In this document: positions 9,487-19,786 of the stretch, piece after piece
How positions within the stretch are numbered: position 1 is the first letter of the stretch
Layout of the letters: the number at the start of each line of letters is the position of its first letter
NCBI RefSeq assembly: GCF_024448985.1
Contig: NZ_JAMOII010000007.1
Location: 99,049-163,048, forward strand
Direction: 5' to 3'
Source of the DNA: Stutzerimonas stutzeri
GTDB lineage: Bacteria; Pseudomonadota; Gammaproteobacteria; Pseudomonadales; Pseudomonadaceae
DNA: 64,000 bases
Program-made: the position numbers and the translations under genes
Notes under the pieces: model-generated
The model's input: only the letters and a program-made list of their open reading frames with translations
Told to the model about the DNA's origin: nothing
Databases searched by the model: none

Positions 9487-10395
9487 ATGCACTTCGATCT
9501 GGCCGATCTGCGCCTGTTCATTCATATCGCCGAATCCCCCAGCCTGACCCAGGGTGCACGCCGTGCGCATCTCTCGCCAGCGGCCGCCAGCGCACGGATC
9601 AAGGCCCTGGAAAGCCAGCTCGACAGCCGCCTGCTGTACCGTGACAGCCGCGGCGTGGAGCTGACACCGGCAGGCAACCGGTTGCTGCAACACGCGCGGC
9701 TGATCATGCGCCAGGTCGATTACCTGAAAAGTGAATTCACCGAATACGGCGCGGACAATGCCGGGCACATCCGCATCTTCGCCAACACCACGGCGGTAAC
9801 CGAATTCCTGCCCGAGGTGCTGGCGGGCTTTCTGGCCCAGCGCCCCGGCGTCACCGTCGATCTGCAGGAACGCCTCAGTCGTGACATCGTCCGTGGCGTG
9901 CTCGATGGCAGCACGGACATGGGTATCATCGCCGGCCCGGTGCGTGCACAAGGCCTGCAGGTGCTGCACTTCAGCACCGACCGCCTACTGTTGGCAGTGC
10001 CAGTCGGCCATCCGCTGGCGACCGAAAAGCGCGTCAGCCTGCGCCAGACGCTGGCCTACCAGCACATCGGTCTGCACGAGGGCAGCACCCTGCTGACCTT
10101 TCTGCGCGATCAGGTGGAAAAGCTCGGCGCCAGCCTGTCGCTGCGCATCCAGGTGTCCAGCTTCGAGGCGGTGTGCCGGATGATCGAGGCCGACGTCGGC
10201 ATCGGCATAATTCCCGAGTCCGCCGCGATCCGGCACAGTCGGACGATGCAGCTGGCGACTGTAGAGCTGGACGAGCCCTGGGCGGTGCGCGAACGCAGCA
10301 TTCTGGTGCGCGATCTGGAGGCGTTGCCGGGTAGCGTTCGCGCCCTGATCGCAACACTCCTACCGGGACAAAACGGAAAGCTTGAGCCAAGCTGA
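9487..10395 (+). CDS. itcR: LysR-type regulator of the itaconate cluster
   Basis: A 302-residue LysR regulator: winged helix-turn-helix at residues ~1-62 (RLFIHIAESPSLTQGARRAHLSPAAASARIKALE) and a periplasmic-binding-like effector domain from ~90. Divergent orientation to ich with only 122 bases between them is the usual layout for a LysR regulator and its target. The homologous regulators of P. aeruginosa and Yersinia respond to itaconate and have been called ItcR or RipR; assignment here rests on that synteny. The upstream ribosome site is weak. Confidence 0.8.
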   Translation: MHFDLADLRLFIHIAESPSLTQGARRAHLSPAAASARIKALESQLDSRLLYRDSRGVELTPAGNRLLQHARLIMRQVDYLKSEFTEYGADNAGHIRIFANTTAVTEFLPEVLAGFLAQRPGVTVDLQERLSRDIVRGVLDGSTDMGIIAGPVRAQGLQVLHFSTDRLLLAVPVGHPLATEKRVSLRQTLAYQHIGLHEGSTLLTFLRDQVEKLGASLSLRIQVSSFEAVCRMIEADVGIGIIPESAAIRHSRTMQLATVELDEPWAVRERSILVRDLEALPGSVRALIATLLPGQNGKLEPS

Positions 10396-10419
10396 ACGCT
10401 TGTGTGGACGGAGCCGCTC

Positions 10420-10438
10420 AGCCGTGACGGCTTTTCTG
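10420..10438 (+). terminator. Weak intrinsic terminator after itcR
   Basis: A short stem AGCCG-TGA-CGGCT (10420-10432) followed by TTTCTGG, 25 bases after the itcR stop. The stem is only five pairs, so this is tentative. The rest of the gap to 10649 holds nothing I can identify. Confidence 0.35.
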
Positions 10439-10649
10439 GTCTGGTCGGCACGTTAAGGCAGCGAGCCGCGCTGATACGCTTCACTGAGATTGCCGGGCGT
10501 TTTGAATCCTCGGCGCAAACTGCTGCCCAAACCGCATACGCTGAACGCAACGGTGAGGCAGGTTGTCACCCGTTCTGGATGCTTTAACGGTTAGCCGCTT
10601 CTAGTCGATCGGCTCGTCACCCCAGATCATTTGCATAAGGTTGTTCGCC

Positions 10650-11960
10650 ATGACGTCGTTATTAGCCCCCATCAGCTCACTGCTGGGTGGCGTCGCATTA
10701 CTACTGCTCGGCCACGGCTTGCTGAATACGCTGCTAACGCTTCGCGGCATCGCCGAGGGCTATTCCACCGGAATGATCGGCCTGCTGATGTCGGGTTACT
10801 TCGCTGGCTTTCTCGTCGGCACCTGGCTCGCTCCGTCATTGATCCGGCGTGTCGGCCATATCCGCACCTTCGCTTTTTACGCCGCACTGGCAGCGATCGC
10901 CGTGTTGCTGCACGTGATGATCGTCAACCCCTGGGTGTGGCTGGTGTTGCGTGTGCTTTATGGCGTCGCGCTGGTCACGCTTTACATGGTCATCGAGAGC
11001 TGGCTCAACGCCCAGGTCAGCGGTGAAAAACGCGGCCAGGTATTCGCCCTATACATGGCTGTGAACCTCGGCTCGCTGGCGGCTGCTCAGCAATTGCTGA
11101 GCCTCGATAGCCCGATGAATTTCACCCTGTTCGCGCTGGCCGCCATTCTGATCTGCGCCGCACTGATGCCGATCACGCTGACCCGCCAGGCGCAGCCCGC
11201 ACAGCCCGACATGCCGGCGACCGACTTGCTGCAACTGGCTCGAATCGCCCCGCTCCCCTTGATGGCTGCGGGGATTTCGGGCCTGACCCTTGGCGGCTTC
11301 TGGGGGCTGGCGCCTGTCTACGCCTCGCAGAGCGGCTTCGATGCGTCCGGCGTGGGTCTGCTGATGAGCATCACCATTCTCGGCGGCGCCGTTCTGCAGT
11401 GGCCCATCGGGCTGTTTTCCGACAAGCACGACCGTCGTCTGGTGATGCTCTGGGTCGTCGCAATCGCGGCGGTCCTTGGCGGCCTGATTACACCGCTGAC
11501 ATCCGGCCCGTTGTTGTTGGGCATGATGTTTCTCTGGGGCGGTCTGGCCTTCTCGATCTACTCCATCGCCGTCGCGCAGATGGTCGACCAGTTGCACCCG
11601 GACGAAATTCTGTCCGGCTCCAGCGGCCTGCTGTTGGCCAACGGCTTCGGCGCCGCCTTCGGTCCGGTAGTCGCAGGCGGCCTGATGAGTTTTCTCGGCC
11701 CCAAAGCTCTGCCGGTGTTCTTCGCCGTCACGCTGGCGTTTCTCGCCATCTATTCCTACTTCCGCTCTCGCCGGGTAATCGATCTGGTCACCGAGCCGCA
11801 TGGCCACTTCACGCCGATGCTGCGTACCAGCCATACGGTGCTGGAGTTGATGCCCGATACGCCTGAAGGCGATAGTACGGAGACACCCGCCACCGAGCAG
11901 GAAGCCGACGACGGCGTGCCCAACGATACGATCGACGAGCAGCGCACGGGCACGCACTGA
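10650..11960 (+). CDS. MFS transporter, YcaD-like
   Basis: A 436-residue major facilitator protein with about twelve membrane helices. The loop motif GYFAGFLVGTWLAP and the second-half motif GLFSDKHDRRLVM (a copy of the MFS loop signature) are visible, and RVLYGVALVTLYMVIESWLN resembles the YcaD branch. ATG 10650 follows AAGG at 10637-10640; a TTG nine bases earlier is the alternative. The C-terminal ~45 residues are hydrophilic and acidic (PDTPEGDSTETPATEQEADD) and likely cytoplasmic. Substrate unknown. An inverted-repeat element follows immediately. Confidence 0.83.
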   Translation: MTSLLAPISSLLGGVALLLLGHGLLNTLLTLRGIAEGYSTGMIGLLMSGYFAGFLVGTWLAPSLIRRVGHIRTFAFYAALAAIAVLLHVMIVNPWVWLVLRVLYGVALVTLYMVIESWLNAQVSGEKRGQVFALYMAVNLGSLAAAQQLLSLDSPMNFTLFALAAILICAALMPITLTRQAQPAQPDMPATDLLQLARIAPLPLMAAGISGLTLGGFWGLAPVYASQSGFDASGVGLLMSITILGGAVLQWPIGLFSDKHDRRLVMLWVVAIAAVLGGLITPLTSGPLLLGMMFLWGGLAFSIYSIAVAQMVDQLHPDEILSGSSGLLLANGFGAAFGPVVAGGLMSFLGPKALPVFFAVTLAFLAIYSYFRSRRVIDLVTEPHGHFTPMLRTSHTVLELMPDTPEGDSTETPATEQEADDGVPNDTIDEQRTGTH

Positions 11961-11987
11961 CACGCTTGAGCGGCGTCTGATCGCCGC

Positions 11988-12127
11988 CTAGCAGGCCGTT
12001 GAAAAACGTAGGCGAGGCAGGCAAGACAAGGCGCAACGACCAACGGGAGTAACAGCCGTAGGCTGGCCCGAAGGGGGAGCGCAGCGAGCAGTTTTGCCAA
12101 CGCAGGTAGTTTTCAACAGCCTGCTAG
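11988..12127. repeat. 140-bp element with CTAGCAGGCYGTTGAAAA ends (family B)
   Basis: Terminal inverted repeats CTAGCAGGCCGTTGAAAA (from 11988) and the inverse TTTTCAACAGCCTGCTAG (to 12127) match except at one position. The centre (GGCGAGGCAGGCAAGACAAGGCGC) has no coding potential. The right-hand CTAG overlaps the arfB stop codon (12124-12126), so the element end supplies the TAG. The ends resemble those of family A (TTTTCACACAGTCTG). Confidence 0.7.
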
Positions 12128-12537
12128 AAATCCACCTTGCCACGCCCAGCCTTGATCGCCGCGCGTTTGCTCTTGCCTTCGAGACGGCGCTTTTTCGATC
12201 CCAGTGTCGGTCGTGTCGGGCGCCGCGTCTTTTCGACTTTCGCCACGCTGCGAATCAGCTCGGCCAACCGCTCGAGCGCATCGGCGCGGTTCTGTTCCTG
12301 AGTGCGGTATTGCTGGGCCTTGATCACGATCACGCCGTCGCTGGTGATGCGGCTGTCACGCAGCGCCAGCAGGCGCTCCTTATAGAACGACGGCAAGGAA
12401 GACGCGTTGATGTCGAAGCGCAGATGCAGCGCGCTGGAAACCTTGTTGACGTTCTGGCCGCCAGCACCTTGAGCGCGAATAGCGGTCAGCTCGATCTCGC
12501 TGTCAGGTAGCTGCACGCTATTGGATATGTCGAGCAT
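12124..12537 (-). CDS. arfB: Alternative ribosome-rescue factor ArfB (YaeJ)
   Basis: A 137-residue peptidyl-tRNA hydrolase of the release-factor family that frees stalled ribosomes on broken mRNAs. The catalytic GGQ is at residues 26-28 in [12 protein letters not shown], and the basic C-terminal tail ([20 protein letters not shown]) is the part known to enter the empty mRNA channel. Length matches E. coli YaeJ (140). ATG 12537 has a GAAGGG ribosome site; the earlier start would add 13 unsupported residues. The stop codon lies in the end of the adjoining repeat. Confidence 0.92.
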   Translation of the reverse strand: MLDISNSVQLPDSEIELTAIRAQGAGGQNVNKVSSALHLRFDINASSLPSFYKERLLALRDSRITSDGVIVIKAQQYRTQEQNRADALERLAELIRSVAKVEKTRRPTRPTLGSKKRRLEGKSKRAAIKAGRGKVDF

Positions 12538-12570
12538 CGGCCCTTCATAAATCAAAAATGAACAAGCATT

Positions 12571-12594
12571 GTCCACGAGCCGGGCGACGTGGAC
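12571..12594. promoter_or_regulatory. Palindrome in the arfB / hydrolase divergent gap
   Basis: GTCCACG at 12571-12577 and its inverse CGTGGAC at 12588-12594 are separated by ten bases, midway in the 136-base gap between two divergent genes. It has the size of a dimeric repressor site, but the regulator is unknown. It is not a LexA box. Confidence 0.3.
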
Positions 12595-12673
12595 ACGTTT
12601 TTATATGATTTCGAGCCGCTACAGGCGAGTCGGTTCGGCTACTGTAGCCCGCTCGCAACAGATGGATTTCTGC

Positions 12674-13714
12674 ATGGACTCGATTACCCAGGCCCTTCTC
12701 GGCGCTACCGTTCACGCATCCCTGCTCGGTCGCTGGCAAGGACGTAAAGCCCTGCTGTACGGCGCGGTACTCGGCACGCTACCCGACCTCGACGTGGTAA
12801 TCGACTACGGTGACGCAGTCGCCGACATGACCTATCACCGCGGCTTCAGCCATTCGCTGTTCGTGCTCAGCCTGCTTGCCGTAGCGCTGGCCTGGCTGGC
12901 TCGACGAATACGGCCGAATCCGAATTACACCGGCATACGGCTGTTTTTTGCGATCTGGCTGGTGCTGATAACCCACGTCCTGCTGGATGCGTTCACCAGC
13001 TACGGCACTCAGCTGTTCTGGCCCCTAACTCCGCCACCGGCGGCCTGGTCCAGCGTCTTCATCATTGACCCTTTGTACAGCGTGCCTTTGCTGCTTGCTG
13101 TGCTTGCCGGAGCCATATTCGGCTTGCAGGGGCGCAACGTCCGCGGGCCGGCGCTCGCACTGATCGTGTCATCGCTGTATCTGGGGTTCACCCTGGCGGG
13201 CAAGCAGATGGCCGAGCGACAAGTCGAGGCTGCGATGGCCAGCAACGGCATCGAAAACGCACGGGTATTCACCACGCCCACGCCCTTCAACAGCCTCCTG
13301 TGGCGGGTCATTCTGGTGGACGGCGACGTCTACTACGAGACGCTGGTCAGTTGGTTCGACGAGACGCCGCCGCAACTGGTGCGCATCCAGCGCGGAGAAC
13401 GCCTCGCCGCGCATCTCACGAACTCGCCGCAACACACCCGCTTGCAGTGGTTTACCGGAGGCGTGCTGCGTTATGACGAGATCGACGGCCAGATTCTGGT
13501 TACCGACCTGCGCCTTGGCATGACCGGTTTCCACCCCTTCCGTTTTGCCCTGGCCGAGCACAACGGCGATGACTGGCAGCTGATCACGCATGTCGAGCGG
13601 CTGCCCGCCGAGCGTGGTGACATGGATCGTCTGAAGCAGATCTGGCAGCGTATCTGGCAACAGGAGCCGGGACTGCCACTCGCCGAGTGGGCGGCTGATC
13701 TCAACGCGCGCTAG
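12674..13714 (+). CDS. Membrane-bound metal-dependent hydrolase, YdjM/DUF457 family
   Basis: A 346-residue protein with an N-terminal membrane domain of 4-5 helices (residues ~1-190) and a soluble C-terminal part. The family's metal-binding residues are visible: His14 in GATVHASL, Asp38/Asp40 in GTLPDLD, and His55/His60 in YHRGFSHS. ATG 12674 starts the conserved MDSITQALLGA; an ATG 12 bases earlier is possible. Substrate is unknown for the whole family. Its 3' end overlaps the convergent amino acid permease gene by 14 bases. Confidence 0.83.
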   Translation: MDSITQALLGATVHASLLGRWQGRKALLYGAVLGTLPDLDVVIDYGDAVADMTYHRGFSHSLFVLSLLAVALAWLARRIRPNPNYTGIRLFFAIWLVLITHVLLDAFTSYGTQLFWPLTPPPAAWSSVFIIDPLYSVPLLLAVLAGAIFGLQGRNVRGPALALIVSSLYLGFTLAGKQMAERQVEAAMASNGIENARVFTTPTPFNSLLWRVILVDGDVYYETLVSWFDETPPQLVRIQRGERLAAHLTNSPQHTRLQWFTGGVLRYDEIDGQILVTDLRLGMTGFHPFRFALAEHNGDDWQLITHVERLPAERGDMDRLKQIWQRIWQQEPGLPLAEWAADLNAR

Positions 13715-15026
13715 CCCGACGATTCTTGTGCCAACGGCCAAAACCGTAGAGCAAGGCGCCAAGCGCCATCAACAATCCTGCTCGCAGCCAGGTGCCCGCG
13801 TCCTGCTGCGAAAGCAGTACCAGACAGGAGCCGATCGCCAGTATCGGCAGGAGAGTCGGCGTACGGAAGTGCGGCGCGGCCACATGATCCTTGCGCAGCA
13901 CCAGGACCGCCACGTTGGTGCTCATGAACACGAACAACAGCAACAGCACCACGGTTTCGGCCAGCGCCGACAGCGTACCGGTCACGGTGAGAATCATCGC
14001 CAGCAAGGTGGTGACGATGATCGCCAGCCAGGGCGTACGCCGCTCGGGCAGCACGCGAGTCAACACTGACGGCAACAGCCCCTCGTCGGCCATGCCGTAG
14101 GCCAGGCGGCTAGACATGATCATGGTCAGCAGTGCGCCATTGGCCACCGCCACCAGCGCCACGGCAGCGAACAGCCAATCCGGTATGGCATAGCCGGTCG
14201 CGCGTACGACTTCCAGCAAGGGCGCGGAAGATTCGGCCAGCGTCGCTGGGGAAAGGATGGCTGTTGCCGCGACGCCGACGCCCATATAGACCAGCCCGGC
14301 CACCAGCAGCGCACCGAACAAGGCGCGCGGGTAGTTGCGCCGGACATCCTTGACCTCCTCGGCGACGTTGGCCGAAACCTCGAAGCCGACGAAGGAATAG
14401 AAGGCAATCAGCGCCGCTCCCAGCACGGCGATGGCCGGCGACACGCCCGGCGTGAATTCCATCACTCGCGCCGGCTCGCCCTGCCCGCTCAGAAGAAAGC
14501 GCGCAGCCAGCACGATGATGAACAGCAGACCCGAGACTTCGACGACGGTCATCACCGCATTGGCGCCGAGGGATTCCTTGATGCCGCGCGCATTGAGCAA
14601 TGCAACGACCGTCAGGAACACCAGAGCGGTGGGCACCGCCGGGGTGTCCAGAAAGGCGCCGAGATAATCGCCGGCAAACGCCAGCGACAGCCCGGCTGCG
14701 CTGGTCACGCCGGCCGCCAGCATGCAGAACCCCACGAGAAAAGAGATTAGCGGCTTGCCGAATGCACGCTCCGCGAACACGGCGGCGCCACCGGCTTTAG
14801 GATATTTGGTGACCAACTCGGCGTAGGACGCCGCGGTCAGCATCGCAAAGCCCAACGCAACCAGCAGCGGCACCCAGACCGCGCCGCCCGCCTCGCCGGC
14901 AATCTTGCCCACCAACGCATAGACACCGGCGCCCAGCACATCGCCAAGGATGAACAGGAACAGCGCCGGGCCGGTAATCGCCCGTTTCAACCGGGATTCG
15001 CCTGCAACGAATGCGGTGGTTTTCAT
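13701..15026 (-). CDS. APC-family amino acid permease
   Basis: A 441-residue amino acid/polyamine/organocation permease with about twelve helices. Helix 1 carries the broken-helix substrate motif (LGDVLGAGVYALVG) and helix 6 SFVGFEVSANVAEEVKD; PRALFGALLVAG follows. ATG 15026 begins MKTTAFVAGES with GGGAG upstream; the 38-residue upstream extension is not supported. Which amino acid it carries is unclear. Transcribed toward the hydrolase, with a 14-base tail overlap. Confidence 0.85.
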   Translation of the reverse strand: MKTTAFVAGESRLKRAITGPALFLFILGDVLGAGVYALVGKIAGEAGGAVWVPLLVALGFAMLTAASYAELVTKYPKAGGAAVFAERAFGKPLISFLVGFCMLAAGVTSAAGLSLAFAGDYLGAFLDTPAVPTALVFLTVVALLNARGIKESLGANAVMTVVEVSGLLFIIVLAARFLLSGQGEPARVMEFTPGVSPAIAVLGAALIAFYSFVGFEVSANVAEEVKDVRRNYPRALFGALLVAGLVYMGVGVAATAILSPATLAESSAPLLEVVRATGYAIPDWLFAAVALVAVANGALLTMIMSSRLAYGMADEGLLPSVLTRVLPERRTPWLAIIVTTLLAMILTVTGTLSALAETVVLLLLFVFMSTNVAVLVLRKDHVAAPHFRTPTLLPILAIGSCLVLLSQQDAGTWLRAGLLMALGALLYGFGRWHKNRRASAR

Positions 15027-15207
15027 CGGCGGATCGCTCCCGGAACGGGAATGACGATAACGAGCGACAGGGTGTTCAATCGAGCATCTCCACAGCGTGC
15101 GGCGACGGCCGCGTTTCTTTCTAGAGAGGTGGAGTCTCAATGGAGTTCAGCGCCATGACCGACAAAGCCCCAGCGGGCCAGGGCTTCGATGCAGCAAGCG
15201 GGCGGAA

Positions 15208-17157
15208 TCAGGTGCGGAAACGCGCCACCAGCCCCTGCAATTCGACGCCCAGGCGCGCCAGTTCCGCACTCGATGCGGCGGTCTGCTCGCTACCGCTGGC
15301 GCTCTGCTCACCGATGTCGCGCACCCGCGTCACGCTCTCGGAAATGTTCTCCGCGACCGCGCTCTGCTCCTCGGCAGCGGCGGCGATCTGCTGGTTCATC
15401 TGCTCGATGGTCGACACCGACTCGGTGATGCGTTCGAGTGCGGTACCGGCTTCGCTGGCCAGATCGACCGTGCGCTGGGTTAGCTCACGGCTGGTCTGCA
15501 TCTGCTCGACGGCGTTTTGCGCAACCCGCTGCAGATTGCCGATCAGGCCTTCGATTTCTTCGGTGGAATCGTGGGTGCGACGCGCCAGCGCGCGCACTTC
15601 ATCGGCCACCACGGCAAAGCCGCGGCCCTGCTCACCCGCGCGAGCCGCTTCGATCGCGGCGTTGAGTGCGAGCAGGTTGGTTTGCTCGGCGACCGCACGG
15701 ATCACTTCCAGCACACTTCCGATGCGTCCACTTTCGGTATTCAGCTCTTCGATGGCATGGGCTGACTGCTCCACTTCGCCGGACAGGCTGTCGATCTGGC
15801 CGATGGCTTCCTTGACAACCAGGTCGCCCTGACGGGCCTGCTGATCCGCCTGACGAGCGGCGTGAGATGCCTGCTCGGCGTTCTGCGCGACTTCCTGCAC
15901 GGTTGCGGCCATCTCGTGCATCGCGGTCGCGACCTGATCGGTCTCCTCACGCTGCTTCTGAACACCAACGCTGGTTTGCGCGGTGACGGCCGACAGCTGC
16001 TCGGCGGCGGCAGCAATTTGCCCTACACCGCCACCGATGCGCCCGATCAGGGTACGCAGGCTTTCGGTCATGCCAAACATGGCCTGCTGCAACTGGCCAA
16101 GCTCATCACGACGAGTGACCTGCTGCGATTGGGTGAGGTCGCCGTCGGCCACCCGCTGCGCCAACTGCACGGTGTAGCGCAGTGGCACGACGACCATCCG
16201 GGAAATCGCCGTGGCCGCCACCAGACCGATGATGACAGCCAGGGTCGTGATGATCGCGAGCAGCCAGTAGGCGCTGCTGCGTTGGTTCTGCATCGCGTGG
16301 TTAGCCACTGCCAGAGCCTGGTCGGCGGTATCGAGTATCCGCTGTGCCTGACCGACCATGGCCTCTTCCAAGGCTACCCGCTCCAAGCGATAACGCTGGA
16401 ACTCGCCGAAGGCTTGTTCGTAGATGGCAAGCGCGGCTAGCGCGCCATCCATGGTGGCTTTCTGTTCGTCGTTGATCCAAGTCTTCAGACTGGCGCCAAT
16501 GGTAGTGACATCGCCATAGGCCTCGTTCCAGGCGTCCTTAGCTTCCTGGGAGCTGTCGCTGATGAACAGGTTCTCGAAGGTGCGCAGATCGAGGATGCGC
16601 TTGGTCAGGCCCGATGCCGCCTCGGCGACCGTCAACGGATCACTGCCCTTGAGGTGATCGCCCTCAAGTCGCAGGACGCGCACCGCGTCGTACATGTCCA
16701 GTTCGATGTATTCGAATTCTTCACGGCTGGTCTGCGCGGCATCGGCCATGCGCTTACGCAGTTCCACGCCTTTGCTAATCAGGACGCCATAGTCGGCAAA
16801 CTGTCGGGCATAGATCGCCGCGTCACTTCGGATCTGCTCAAGAGCCGCCTGTTCCTCAGCGCTAGAGACTTTGGCGAGATCGTCCAGGTCCCTGTTGAGC
16901 TGGTCCAGAATATCGCGCAGCGCAGCGGCCGAAGCGTCGCTGCGGGTCAGGGCGTAATCGCGCTCCTGACCGCGCGCGTCGAGAATCGCGGCGTTGATGG
17001 CCGCCAGCTGATCCGTCTGAGACGAGCGGGTCAGGATCGAATCCACGGCAAAGAAGCCGGTCCCGGCGACTCCCAGGGTCAGCAACAGCACCATGGCGAA
17101 GCCGAGCAACAGCTTCTTGCCCACGGAGAGGTTGGCGAATATATCGACAGACTGCAT
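15208..17157 (-). CDS. Methyl-accepting chemotaxis protein with helical bimodular sensor domain
   Basis: A 649-residue chemoreceptor. Order: membrane helix ~15-37, a long all-helical periplasmic domain ~38-285 (about 250 residues, the size of the HBM type that binds organic acids in Pseudomonas McpS), second membrane helix ~288-310, HAMP ~312-365, then the coiled-coil signalling domain. The signalling hairpin tip is visible in [20 protein letters not shown] with [15 protein letters not shown] after it. It ends in RFRT without a CheR-tethering pentapeptide. ATG 17157 is chosen because it places a short cytoplasmic N terminus before helix 1. Confidence 0.88.
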   Translation of the reverse strand: MQSVDIFANLSVGKKLLLGFAMVLLLTLGVAGTGFFAVDSILTRSSQTDQLAAINAAILDARGQERDYALTRSDASAAALRDILDQLNRDLDDLAKVSSAEEQAALEQIRSDAAIYARQFADYGVLISKGVELRKRMADAAQTSREEFEYIELDMYDAVRVLRLEGDHLKGSDPLTVAEAASGLTKRILDLRTFENLFISDSSQEAKDAWNEAYGDVTTIGASLKTWINDEQKATMDGALAALAIYEQAFGEFQRYRLERVALEEAMVGQAQRILDTADQALAVANHAMQNQRSSAYWLLAIITTLAVIIGLVAATAISRMVVVPLRYTVQLAQRVADGDLTQSQQVTRRDELGQLQQAMFGMTESLRTLIGRIGGGVGQIAAAAEQLSAVTAQTSVGVQKQREETDQVATAMHEMAATVQEVAQNAEQASHAARQADQQARQGDLVVKEAIGQIDSLSGEVEQSAHAIEELNTESGRIGSVLEVIRAVAEQTNLLALNAAIEAARAGEQGRGFAVVADEVRALARRTHDSTEEIEGLIGNLQRVAQNAVEQMQTSRELTQRTVDLASEAGTALERITESVSTIEQMNQQIAAAAEEQSAVAENISESVTRVRDIGEQSASGSEQTAASSAELARLGVELQGLVARFRT

Positions 17158-17317
17158 CAGAAAATCCCTTGAAAGATTAGCGCACGTCATGGAGTCGGCC
17201 GGTGCTGGCCAAAGTTGAGCGCAAAAACAACGCGATTTAACCAAGGTGAAATGGCTATTTGCCAGCGAACATTCCAAAGAATCGAACAAAACGCACAGCG
17301 GCAACGGCAAGCGCGGC

Positions 17318-19105
17318 TCAATGCTGCTGCAAATGTCCGTAAAGCTTGGCGTAGAGCCCTCCGTCAGCAATCAGCTGCTGATGATCGCCCTGTTCGGCGA
17401 TGCGTCCTTCATCGAATACCAGAACCCGATCGGCCTGCTTCACCGCCGACAGCCGGTGCGCAATGATCAGCGTGGTGCGCCCATGCAGAAAACGGTTCAG
17501 TCCTTCATGCAGCGCATATTCGGTAGCGGCGTCCAGGGCGGACGTCGCCTCGTCGAGAATCACCACCTTGGGTTCGGCCAACACCATTCGCGCCACCGCC
17601 AGCCGCTGCCGCTGGCCACCCGACAGGCGTACCCCGGACCGACCGACGACACTGTCGAGCCCCGCCGGTAACTGGCGAATGGTCTCGGCCAGCTGGGCAA
17701 TTTCCAGTGCCTGCCAGCAGGCCCGATCATCGCGCTCACGGCCCATCAGCAGATTGGCGCGCACGGTGTCGTTGAAAAGCGCGGGATGCTGCAGCACTAC
17801 GGCGACGTTATCTCGAACAGTGCCCAGACCAATGTCCTGCACATCGATCCCGGCGAAGCGAATCTGCCCCGCCTGTGGCTGATACAGGCCCAGCAGCAGC
17901 TGGACCAGCGTGCTTTTGCCACCACCGCTGGCGCCGACTATCGCTACCTTCTCGCCCGCCGCGATGGACAGATCCAGACCGTCCAGCACCGGCTCGTCCT
18001 GATAGGAGAAGCACAGCCCGCGGACTTCGATATCTACCGTCTCCCGCCCGGCGAACGGATCCTGCCCGCCGGCATATTGAGGCTCATCGGCACGCGCCAG
18101 CAGCTGGTTGATCCGGCTGAGCGCGCCGCCGGCGGCATAGAAGGCGTATTGCAAATTCAGCAATTGCTCCACCGGCCCGATCATGAACCACAGGTAGCTG
18201 AACACAGCGAGCATCTGCCCGATCGACAAGTCGGAGAACAGCACCGTAAGCATCGCCGCGGCGCGGAAGATATCGATGCCGAACTGGAATAACAGACCAC
18301 TGGCACGGTTGGAAGCGTCGGTCCGCCACTGCGAGGCCACCGCGTAGTCACGTACCTCGCGAGCGCGCAGGCCCAGGCGGCCAAGGAAAAATCCCTGACG
18401 GTTGCCAGCGCGCACCTCCTGGATCGCATCCAGGGTTTCGGTCAGCGCCTGGGTAAACAGCGAAGTGCTGTCGTTCTCCAGTTTTTTCAGGTGTTTGACG
18501 CGCTTGCCCAGTTGCACTGTGGCGTAGATCACCAGCGGGTTGAACAACAGGATCAGCAGTGCCAGCTGCCAGTGCATCCAGATCAGAATCGCCGCCGTGC
18601 CAGCAATTGAAAGCAGTGCCACAAGGAAACGGCTGAGGGTCTCGCCGATGAATTTATCGATGGTTTCCAGATCGGTGACCAAGTGCGCCGCAACCGTACC
18701 GCCGCCGAGGCTTTCGTACTCGCTCAAAGCAATACGCTTGAGCCGCTCGATCAGACGAATGCGGATGCGATAGACCAGATCCTTGGAAAGTCGCGCAAAC
18801 AGCCGCGCCTGCAACACGTTGAAGATCAATGCGAAGGCGCGCAGCAGCAGCGTTGCGCAGAGCATCAGGCCGATATAGCCAATCGCCGTCTCCCATCCTG
18901 CGGGCAGCATGCGATCCATGATCTGTAAAGCCGTGTCGCCATGCCCCAGCAGCACTTCATCGACCAGCAGGGGCAGCAGCAACGGGATCGGCACGCTGCA
19001 CAGCGTCGCCAGCACGGCCACCAGATTGGCGAGGACCAGCGCCTTGCGATGACGCAGCGCGAGTCGCCGGATTTCCGCCCAGCTAAGCTGATCAGGCAAG
19101 GACAT
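17318..19105 (-). CDS. ABC exporter, fused permease and ATPase
   Basis: A 595-residue half-transporter: six membrane helices (~20-310), then a nucleotide-binding domain. The Walker A motif GASGGGKST is at about 390-398, the signature [10 protein letters not shown] near 492 and the Walker [13 protein letters not shown] shortly after, all intact. It probably works as a homodimer exporting a lipid, peptide or drug. Its start overlaps the end of the DsbA-like gene by 14 bases, so the two form an operon. The same pair follows trhO in P. aeruginosa as I recall it. Confidence 0.88.
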   Translation of the reverse strand: MSLPDQLSWAEIRRLALRHRKALVLANLVAVLATLCSVPIPLLLPLLVDEVLLGHGDTALQIMDRMLPAGWETAIGYIGLMLCATLLLRAFALIFNVLQARLFARLSKDLVYRIRIRLIERLKRIALSEYESLGGGTVAAHLVTDLETIDKFIGETLSRFLVALLSIAGTAAILIWMHWQLALLILLFNPLVIYATVQLGKRVKHLKKLENDSTSLFTQALTETLDAIQEVRAGNRQGFFLGRLGLRAREVRDYAVASQWRTDASNRASGLLFQFGIDIFRAAAMLTVLFSDLSIGQMLAVFSYLWFMIGPVEQLLNLQYAFYAAGGALSRINQLLARADEPQYAGGQDPFAGRETVDIEVRGLCFSYQDEPVLDGLDLSIAAGEKVAIVGASGGGKSTLVQLLLGLYQPQAGQIRFAGIDVQDIGLGTVRDNVAVVLQHPALFNDTVRANLLMGRERDDRACWQALEIAQLAETIRQLPAGLDSVVGRSGVRLSGGQRQRLAVARMVLAEPKVVILDEATSALDAATEYALHEGLNRFLHGRTTLIIAHRLSAVKQADRVLVFDEGRIAEQGDHQQLIADGGLYAKLYGHLQQH

Positions 19106-19724
19106 TGTGTTCCAGCCAGCGATTCAACAGAGGCGAAAGCGCGTCGAGGGGCTGATAGCCGTTGGTCAGCAGAGCGAGCTGGCCGTCGTGCTCGGCAAGC
19201 AAGGTGGGAAAGCCGGCAATGCCCAAATTGCGCGCCCAATCGAAGTCGGCGGCAGTGGCATCACGAACGGCCTGGGAATCGAAGCGATCTGCGAACTCAC
19301 CGCGTGCAATGCCAGCCGCCTCGGCCAGCTCGACGAGCTCCGGTGGCAAAGTGACGTTTCGCCCCTCGACGTAAAACGCTCGCTGAATCAGCCCGAGGAG
19401 CGTCCAGGCAGCTTTCGCCTCGAAGCCACGCGCCGCAACCAGTGCGCGACAGGCCGGCTCGGTGTCGTAGACCAGCCCGTCAGGCAAACCCGCCTCGAAG
19501 TTGAACGGCTGGCCGCTTGCCTCGTGGACCGCGTGCCAGTAGGACGCCGTGCGCTCGCGAGCCGGCTGGTCCATCGCCGTGCGCTCCCGGCGCAGGCCGC
19601 CGACGATCAGCTCGGCGCCTACGCCGCGTGCCTGCGCCTGCTCAACGAGTGCCTGCACCACCGGCGCGAAACCCCAGCACCAGGAACACATCGGGTCCAT
19701 TACGTAGATCAGTCGGGTGCTCAT
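19092..19724 (-). CDS. DsbA-family thioredoxin-fold protein
   Basis: A 210-residue DsbA-fold protein with the redox motif CSWC at residues 13-16 (MDPMCSWCWGFAP) and the cis-proline loop GIAGFPTLL. There is no signal peptide, so it is cytoplasmic, like the FrnE/2-hydroxychromene-isomerase-like branch rather than periplasmic DsbA. It overlaps the ABC exporter start by 14 bases. Partner and substrate are unknown. Confidence 0.82.
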   Translation of the reverse strand: MSTRLIYVMDPMCSWCWGFAPVVQALVEQAQARGVGAELIVGGLRRERTAMDQPARERTASYWHAVHEASGQPFNFEAGLPDGLVYDTEPACRALVAARGFEAKAAWTLLGLIQRAFYVEGRNVTLPPELVELAEAAGIARGEFADRFDSQAVRDATAADFDWARNLGIAGFPTLLAEHDGQLALLTNGYQPLDALSPLLNRWLEHNVLA

Positions 19725-19786
19725 CTGGGCTCCGGTTCTCTCGGGGAGCGCGAACTGCGCACCATCATCTATCCAGGCCGATTCGG

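Noticed and set aside
10402-10587. 61-aa plus-strand frame in the itcR-MFS gap
   Set aside because: No ribosome site, composition unlike neighbours, no recognisable domain.
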